In this document: piece by piece, positions 57,452 through 64,000 of the stretch
How the letters are laid out: each line of letters starts with the position of its first letter
Numbering within the stretch: position 1 is the stretch's first letter
NCBI RefSeq assembly: GCF_958979055.1
Contig: NC_084893.1
Location: 27,359,487 to 27,423,486 of the forward strand
Reading direction: 5' to 3'
Length of the DNA: 64,000 nucleotides
Source: Alnus glutinosa
Lineage: Eukaryota; Streptophyta; Magnoliopsida; Fagales; Betulaceae
Translations under genes and position numbers: made by a program
Notes under the pieces: model-generated
The model's input: the letters and a program-made list of their open reading frames with translations, nothing else
Databases searched by the model: none
What the model was told of the DNA's origin: nothing

Positions 57452-60400
57452 CATGTTAATGTTGAATAAGATAGCAAGGTTCATTAAATTAACCTTTAAA
57501 ATGAGGAACTACTATGGTAAATACATTCCATTCCAATTGAAGGGTGGATAGATAAAAACAAGTTTTATTTTTCATTTTTTTTTTCCCTAGAAGTAATAAG
57601 TTTGGAAGATATCCTTATGTTTGGAAAAGACAAGGATGGGAAATTTATGTCTAACCTCATCACAGAAACACTCTTTCACTATCGTCCCATACCCCTTCTC
57701 CTTGCTTCTATTGACATCAAGAACACCAATTACCTATAAGAGACAGCGCCATATGTAAGAATAAGACCAATAAAAGTTTTGGGGGAAGGGGGGGCGGGGG
57801 GGAGCCAGTCACAAGGTTTACAACTATTGGCAAAAAAGACACTCACACAAGCATTAATACCAATTGTACCTGACTATAGCAGGTAAGCATAACAAAGCAA
57901 ACAAAATATTGAGGATGTAGACTAACCAATTCATAAACATAAGCCAGATCTGTTGTAATGCATGAAGCAGCCTGCAACATAGTTACACATGTACATACAC
58001 ACAAAAACTAAATTAGAAAAAAAAAAAAAAAAAAAAAACCAAAAACCAAAAACCTATACAATAACATAGACCTAACAGAGAATGCAGTTGAAGGGACCTA
58101 ACAGAGAATGCAGTTGAAGGAACTAGTTTAATACCTCCTCAACAATGTCCAAGTTGAAGTGCTCCAAATGTTCTCGTAGAGTTTCAGAAATCCCTACTTC
58201 AAATATTTTGTTCACATGCAAAAGTGAGCAGACACTCTACAAGAAAAAAGAAACTTCTATTTAGAATTTCAATTACAAGATCACACTGGTTAGAACCTAA
58301 AGAAGAAGTAATGCTGTTTTATCAGCAGTTCATATAAAAGTTAACATATTTGCAAGTATAGTGCTTCTTAAGGCTCAAATATTAGCATCATTCAATGTAT
58401 GAAGTGAATATGACACTTAAGTATTTCTTTGCTTCTTAAAGACCACATTTATTAGGTATAGAATCAAAACACCAACTGAAAGTTACCATCGTAGGACACG
58501 AAGTAACTCTTAAACATGATATTCTCATACCATTAGAATAGCTCATGATTTTGGCAATATTACCCAACAATCTTGCAAATTGAGAAGAACCAGTGAACCT
58601 AGGCTTTAGTATGTTCACCAGAAATTTTCAACTTCTCTACTTTTCCATTGTTCAGTTCGTTATCGAAGAGCCAAAAGAAAAGAAAGAGGGGATAGAAAAA
58701 CTCATAATTTTCTACTCATGCCCCAAATTATCTGTGAAACTCGTGAGAAAGGTATGGAACAAAAGCAACCAAAATTTTATTTTCTTCACTTCTTTTATTC
58801 CCTCTTCTCCATTTTCTCTAGTTAAGACAATGAGAAAGTGCACAATATATCTAGACAATGATATGGTCAAAACAAATAAGACATAATTCAAATTGCGTTC
58901 ATTAATAAAAGGCATGACTCATAGGATTCTTTGCAAGCTTTGAAGTAAACAGAGAGCAAAATGTTTTACTTGTTTCTGCAAAGGCACAAGTTTCTAACAG
59001 AGTAATCATCCACAAGAAGGTGGCATGTTTTAGTAAAAATGACATGAAAAATCCTTGCCTATCAATGTCTCAGTTCTATCTTCTTCCTCCTCTTGAATAG
59101 ATATGAGAACACATGTTGGGTTTAATAGAGGAACACTTCTCAAACTATTTTATATCATGTCTTTTTCTTTTCTTTTTTCTTTTTTTTGGTTTGATGGGAG
59201 AAGTCCATTGCTTAAAACCGAGCTATAGTATTTCCCAGGTTTCTATTTTTTTTTTGTTTACCCTAACATCAATAAAAGATACCATCCTGCAACTACAATG
59301 CATCCTTTTCTCAGTCTCTAGATAAATAACTTATATATACTTGCTAACTGAGAAAGGATTAAGATTTGAAAGCATAACATATTGAGGTACTTACCTTTAG
59401 AAAAGCTATCCAGTCGCCACAGGTGCATAGAGAGCTTGGAGAGTTGAATTTCTTCCAGAAAGAAAATAAAAATAATTTTTTTTTTTAGAAAAAAAGGCTT
59501 TCATAATTCAAGAAATACAGATGCAAATGGAGACACTCTTATGTAAAACAATCATTTTTCTAGAGGATAATGACAAGCACAATCATAATTATCACAATGT
59601 CAACCAAATATTGATAAATGTTTGTACAATTTTTTGTTATATCGTCATACAGGCCCAGCGAGTATCCAAGTGTTCTATAGTGTCCCAGCAAAGAAAAGAA
59701 AAGAAAAGATTTGATAATGGTTCATAAACAAGACTGTTAAGATACAATACATGGATTTTTATACATTCCTCTGATCTCAGCAACCAATAGACTCTGCTAT
59801 AATCGTAACTACATCACAGAGCTGTATATCTTTATTTTGGAGGGGAAATAATACAGAATGCTGTACAAGGACAGGAGTCGGTAGAAAGAATAGATATTAT
59901 TAGTACCTTGAGTATGTGGGGAATGTCCTTGACAGACATCAAAGTTTCTCGCAAAGAAGCCATCAGATCTTCAGAGCAAACAAAGAATGATATCTTTATC
60001 CCATTAAAGAAAATGAACTTTAGTTATGTTCAATTACATGCATAGAGTTATAAATCTAAAGTTGACTCTATTTATCACTTAGACAAATCATCTTCAATTC
60101 AATAGTTTTAAGAACTCATTTTCAGTTCTTATGTGCCACAGACCTGCAGCCAAATCATCTTCAAGCAAGCTTGTCCTATGGTTTTGTCAGATTACATTAT
60201 TCCTCTTTGGTTCTTTCCTAGATCCATTCAGGTTAGTTAAGCATAGGCAATCCTCACACTTACACAATGAAAGGATACAGCATTGAGACGCCTGTTTAAA
60301 TTTTCAACGTCTAGAATAGGCCTCAGGAACCAGCTTCTAAAATGAGAACATATCAAGTTCTTAAATTATAAATAACATCTGAAATAGTAGCATAAAGAAC

Positions 60401-61530
60401 TTCTCCAGTCAAATTTACCTCAAGAGGCGTCTACCCATTGGCGTTACACACTGAATAAAGGAAAAATGAATCATATCAATATGCAAAGATAACAAGAAAT
60501 TAAAATATAAATAACCTTTACAAACCTTATTCATCATGCCAAAAACAGAGAACCTGCGATTAAAAAATATGTTAGAGATATCATGCAAGGGAAAACATAG
60601 ACAGTTATTCAACAATTACCCTTCTTTTGCTCTACCAATGGCCATATGTCTAGGATGTTAGAGATATCATGCAAGGAAAACAAAGAGAGTTATTCAACAA
60701 TTACCCTTCTTTTGCTCTACCAATGCCCATATGGCTAGGATGTTTGTCTATCTGGAAAATCTGTAATGCCTCATGAGCTGCCGCATCAAGTTTGAGAAAA
60801 TTGTTTCTAATTTTGGCTATAAAGGAGTACATTGTAGTCCAAGTTTCATCCAGGAATATGTTAATTTGAAAGAAGTGAATTTGAAAATAAGAAGAAAAAA
60901 AAAAATTACACATTGATGACAATAAGAAAAAAGATACAACGAGATCTCTATCACAGAATCAATTGTAATTGATGCATGTCCCCGTTCGTTTTGCTCCAGG
61001 GTATCCACAATCCTTTCATTTTCTAATATGGCAAGAAGACCCCCACTTGCACGAACTTGAACATCACTTCCCATGTCCATCATAGAACTCAACTGCAGTT
61101 GATGGAAGAACAAAAGAAGCTTAATGTACATATCAGGATAAACAAATCTATAAGCTCCAATCAGACAGTTGTTGAAAAGATGGGTTTGCAGTCACTAGCA
61201 CTGTGGGAGAAGAAACAAAAAGAAACCAATTATTCATAATGTTTAATCACATCAGTGCAACTTCGAAGTATCCAAAATAGAATCCACACTAATAAGAACA
61301 CAATATTAGAAACATCAGCATTAACAAGCAAGAATATATGATTAGTAGAGCTAATGGTAAAGTGATATGTATATTTTGTATTAAGTCATCTAAAATTGAA
61401 AACACATAGAACGGCATCAACTAGAATTTGTGTGTGAGTTATTTTCTGACTTACATAACAGATCCTCTCCTTGATGTTTAATCCATCATCCATTCCTGTT
61501 ACTCGAAGGTATATCAATCTGAAAAATGCC

Positions 61531-61571
<41 letters not shown>

Positions 61572-63676
61572 GCAGCAGGATATTGCAAGAGAGAGCATCC
61601 AGTTATTAAGATAATAACAGCATCACATATAACAGTTTCACATAGCACTCCCAATAACAAACATACAACTAATATCCTCAACCACCTTGAATAAGTAACG
61701 AAAAGGATGGGAAGAATGTTGAAATGGATTAATACTTATCAAAACAAAAGCCCTAATGATATTTCTAATTAGGCAGTCTTGAAGACTGACAAACATGTGT
61801 ATCAACTGCAATGAAGGGAGAAAGGAGATGTTGGCCTATGGTTTGACAAAACACATTACCCTACACATAAGACTTTGTATGGTGGAAATGAATCAAAAAG
61901 AAATCTTAGAGACTTTGCTTTTCCTTCCAACAATAAAGAATTCAGGTATGAAATTCAGTTTTATAACCAGGTGTACAAGTTTGCAACAATTCAGTTTTAT
62001 GACTAGTCTGTAAACATGATAGGCAGCACTTGGATCTAATGAGTTAAAATGAATGCTCATCAGTATGAAGCGTTTGACTACCATATTACATCAACATGTA
62101 ATATCTGAAACATACAACAATATGAAAGAATTATACGACACACTTCTGCCAAGCCTAGAAACAATACTTATCAAATTACTTAGGCTTATTTTAACAAGGA
62201 GAATATGCAAAAGCTTTAATTCAGAATCTCTCTTTAACCATTAGACTAAGTGAAGTTTGATATCTCCAAGATGAGATCAACAAAAACATCAGTAAACATT
62301 TTACCAATGCTTTTTATACCTGTGCCATGCCTGCTCATAGCTGAATATTGAACTTTTCACAAGCTTCACCGTAGGAGCCTCAGTTGTTCCATCTGCACCA
62401 CCTTAGAGAGTAAACCAGGTGCACAAGCATAGTTTATAATTCAACCAGGAGATGAGCAGCATACCACTCCGGTGTAAAGCACACAAAAAGGGTTCGTCAC
62501 TTTTAGTGCTTGTGTAAATGATGAGGGGCTTAGCTTGATATTTTACTGAATCAATGAGACAGCCAAACAAAATAAAAAAAGGCATATGAAGCTATATATG
62601 TTAAAACATAATTTCAACAAAAAGATTACAAGGACACATATGATGTGAGTGATATGAAACCAACCCAAAGCTGTCTTATTTCAATCAATAAAAAACATAC
62701 TACCAAATGAATGGGGATAAAAGAAATAGAATCCATTCCTAACAAAGACACTTGAAACTCATACCAAGATCAATCAAGGGAAAATCTGTGCTACCATCTT
62801 CCCAAACTTCCAGCGCATGAAGTTGGCGAATACTGGAATCATAATAAGAAACTCCAACTCTGGAATATAAGTTGCAGGGTCATTAATTGTAGGCATAAAA
62901 TCTTTTTTTCCTCCTTTTTTATATGTTAAAATCCTATTCAATTTCAAGAAAGTATAAAGCACAAGAAAAACCTTAAGCCACATTTACCTTTCGCTACTGC
63001 ATTAGTTCAATCTGGATCTTTTTTCTTTTTCTTTTTTTCTTTTTAATTAGTTCTATAGCTTCCACTACCAAAGGATACGAACCAATGCTTCCAGAAAATA
63101 TCATTTCCTTTTTTTCTTCATTTCACCGAAAGTTTGATCAAAATTGATAATTAACATAAAAGGAAAAAAAAATATTTCTCCAGTTTCCAACATCATTTCA
63201 CTTTAATGTGAGGTTTTCTATTGGTAAGTTACACATCCATCCGAACGGCTATAAACCTATGACCTCACCTTACACATTGTTCGTACAAGGGGAGGAGGTT
63301 CCAGTTGAGCTAGAGCAAGAAAAGGCTGAATGTTTCCATCAGAATTTAACCTTAATAATTCAGTTTAGGCACCTATGCTAATCCAGAATTGTAACAAATC
63401 CCAACAGCGATAACCATAGTCAACCTACATCTTTCCAAATTGCATATCAGAAATTAAGAAGTTGCTCAAGTATTATACTATATACTCATCGGTATTTCCT
63501 GCATGACTATTTTTAGAAGTCTCAAAATCAACTTAATTTTATTAGACATCAATATTCATAACTTCACTGCCAATATAAAATAACTCTTTTTCTATCCATG
63601 TAGGAATCAGGAACAGAGGATAAATATAGTAAGAAGAAGCTCACCGATTGCCATGTTGAATGCATGCCATGTAAAC
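51676..63676 (-). CDS. MSH5: MSH5, MutS-homologue meiotic protein (lacks first exon)
   Basis: 33 exons in view. 5' to 3': 63676-63645, 62859-62765, 62545-62465, 62392-62320, 61518-61455, 61092-60941, 60806-60705, 60553-60526, 60450-60419, 60336-60279, 59993-59907, 59451-59395, 58236-58135, 57971-57927, 57733-57656, 57294-57244, 57149-57068, 56527-56454, 56366-56267, 55816-55720, 55616-55527, 55431-55367, 55239-55181, 54618-54542, 54449-54363, 54057-53996, 53897-53836, 53518-53465, 53357-53272, 52661-52630, 52544-52521, 51974-51859, 51756-51676. They join in phase into 794 codons plus stop. MSH5 pairs with MSH4 to stabilise recombination intermediates in class I meiotic crossovers. Walker A is GPNYSGKS (exon 23), Walker [10 protein letters not shown] (exon 26), the MutS signature [11 protein letters not shown] (exon 25). 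The C-terminus is FFQDIFPS. The start Met and a short acidic first exon should lie beyond 64000. The gene looks intact. Confidence 0.95.
60571..60741 (-). repeat. 86/85 bp tandem duplication across an MSH5 exon-intron border
   Basis: 60571-60656 and 60657-60741 are near copies. On the minus strand the unit spans the last 36 or so bases of exon 7, its splice donor (GG/GTAATT) and about 50 bases of intron. The copy nearer exon 8 gives a second donor after 60620 and reads [13 protein letters not shown]. Use of that donor would add 85-86 bases and bring a stop (GTAATTGTTGAATAA), so only the donor after 60705 gives MSH5. Confidence 0.85.
61536..61568. repeat. GA microsatellite in MSH5 intron 4
   Basis: Short GA run (CT on the gene strand), about 20 bases upstream of the exon 5 acceptor on the minus strand. 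It may act as a polypyrimidine tract. Confidence 0.8.
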
Positions 63677-64000
63677 CTGCAAGTAGATCCAAACAAATTG
63701 ATTAAGTTGGAAAGATAGCATGCAGACAGTACAGATTTGAGAATATTTACACTATACATTCCTAAGAAGAAGAACTTATTTCTCAGATTTAACATTAACT
63801 GTAAGTTCTAACACTTTTGTATAAAACCATTAGCACAGGTGATAGACATTATGTAGATTCATGAACCCCATTATGTTTAATATAAGTTGACATCCGCATG
63901 ACATGTAATCTCTGTTGTCGTTGCTGTTATAGTTTATTAAGAAATAAATTTACTCTCTCTCTCTCTCCCTTAGAAAACTTAGATGCCATTATTATATATA
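63677..64000 (-). other. MSH5 intron 1 (partial)
   Basis: Reading the minus strand from 64000 to 63677 I find no ATG-led segment that joins the QVYMACIQ start of exon 2 in phase. It ends in a good acceptor (CTACTTGCAG). A CT tract lies at 63953-63968. Confidence 0.55.

Overview
This is nuclear DNA of a flowering plant, most likely a woody eudicot; that placement is inferred from overall character and the species cannot be named. The support is direct: genes split by many GT-AG introns, plant-type proteins (plastidial APS reductase, plant LpxK, S-domain receptor kinase, GDSL esterases, MSH5), a plant nuclear tRNA-Phe, and AT-rich spacers crowded with MITEs, TRIMs and other retroelement relics.

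Layout, left to right. 1-1.5 kb: first coding exon of a bromodomain protein gene (minus), running off the left edge. 1.5-7.5 kb: gene-free. 7.5-12.3 kb: complete 8-exon LPXK gene (plus), followed by the last two exons of a broken glyoxalase I-like gene (minus). 14.7-20.0 kb: complete 5-exon APS reductase gene (plus) with three MITE-type elements in its introns. 20.7-28.4 kb: an S-domain receptor kinase on the minus strand, disabled by two frameshifts and bracketed by two direct copies of a LINE-derived fragment. 29.3-51.3 kb: three tandem GDSL esterase/lipase genes (plus) of identical 5-exon design, with retroelements, foldback elements and an antisense tRNA-Phe in their introns and spacers. 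51.7-64 kb: MSH5 (minus, 33 exons in view), whose 5' end lies beyond the right edge.

The genes do not form a pathway. LPXK acts in the lipid A-like route, APR in sulfate assimilation, the GDSL proteins are probably secreted esterases, MSH5 serves meiotic crossing over, and the bromodomain protein is chromatin-associated. The most informative features are the mobile ones: a 1.9 kb gag-only LTR element with matching target duplications nested inside an older TRIM; a TRIM family with LTRs of about 77 bp present at least five times; Mutator-like MITEs with 9-10 bp target duplications; and a LINE-fragment pair whose two ends differ sharply in identity. I did not find a clearly new multi-gene system.

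Exon borders were placed by reading GT/AG sites and checking codon phase by hand. Family names come from recognised motifs and were not checked against a database.
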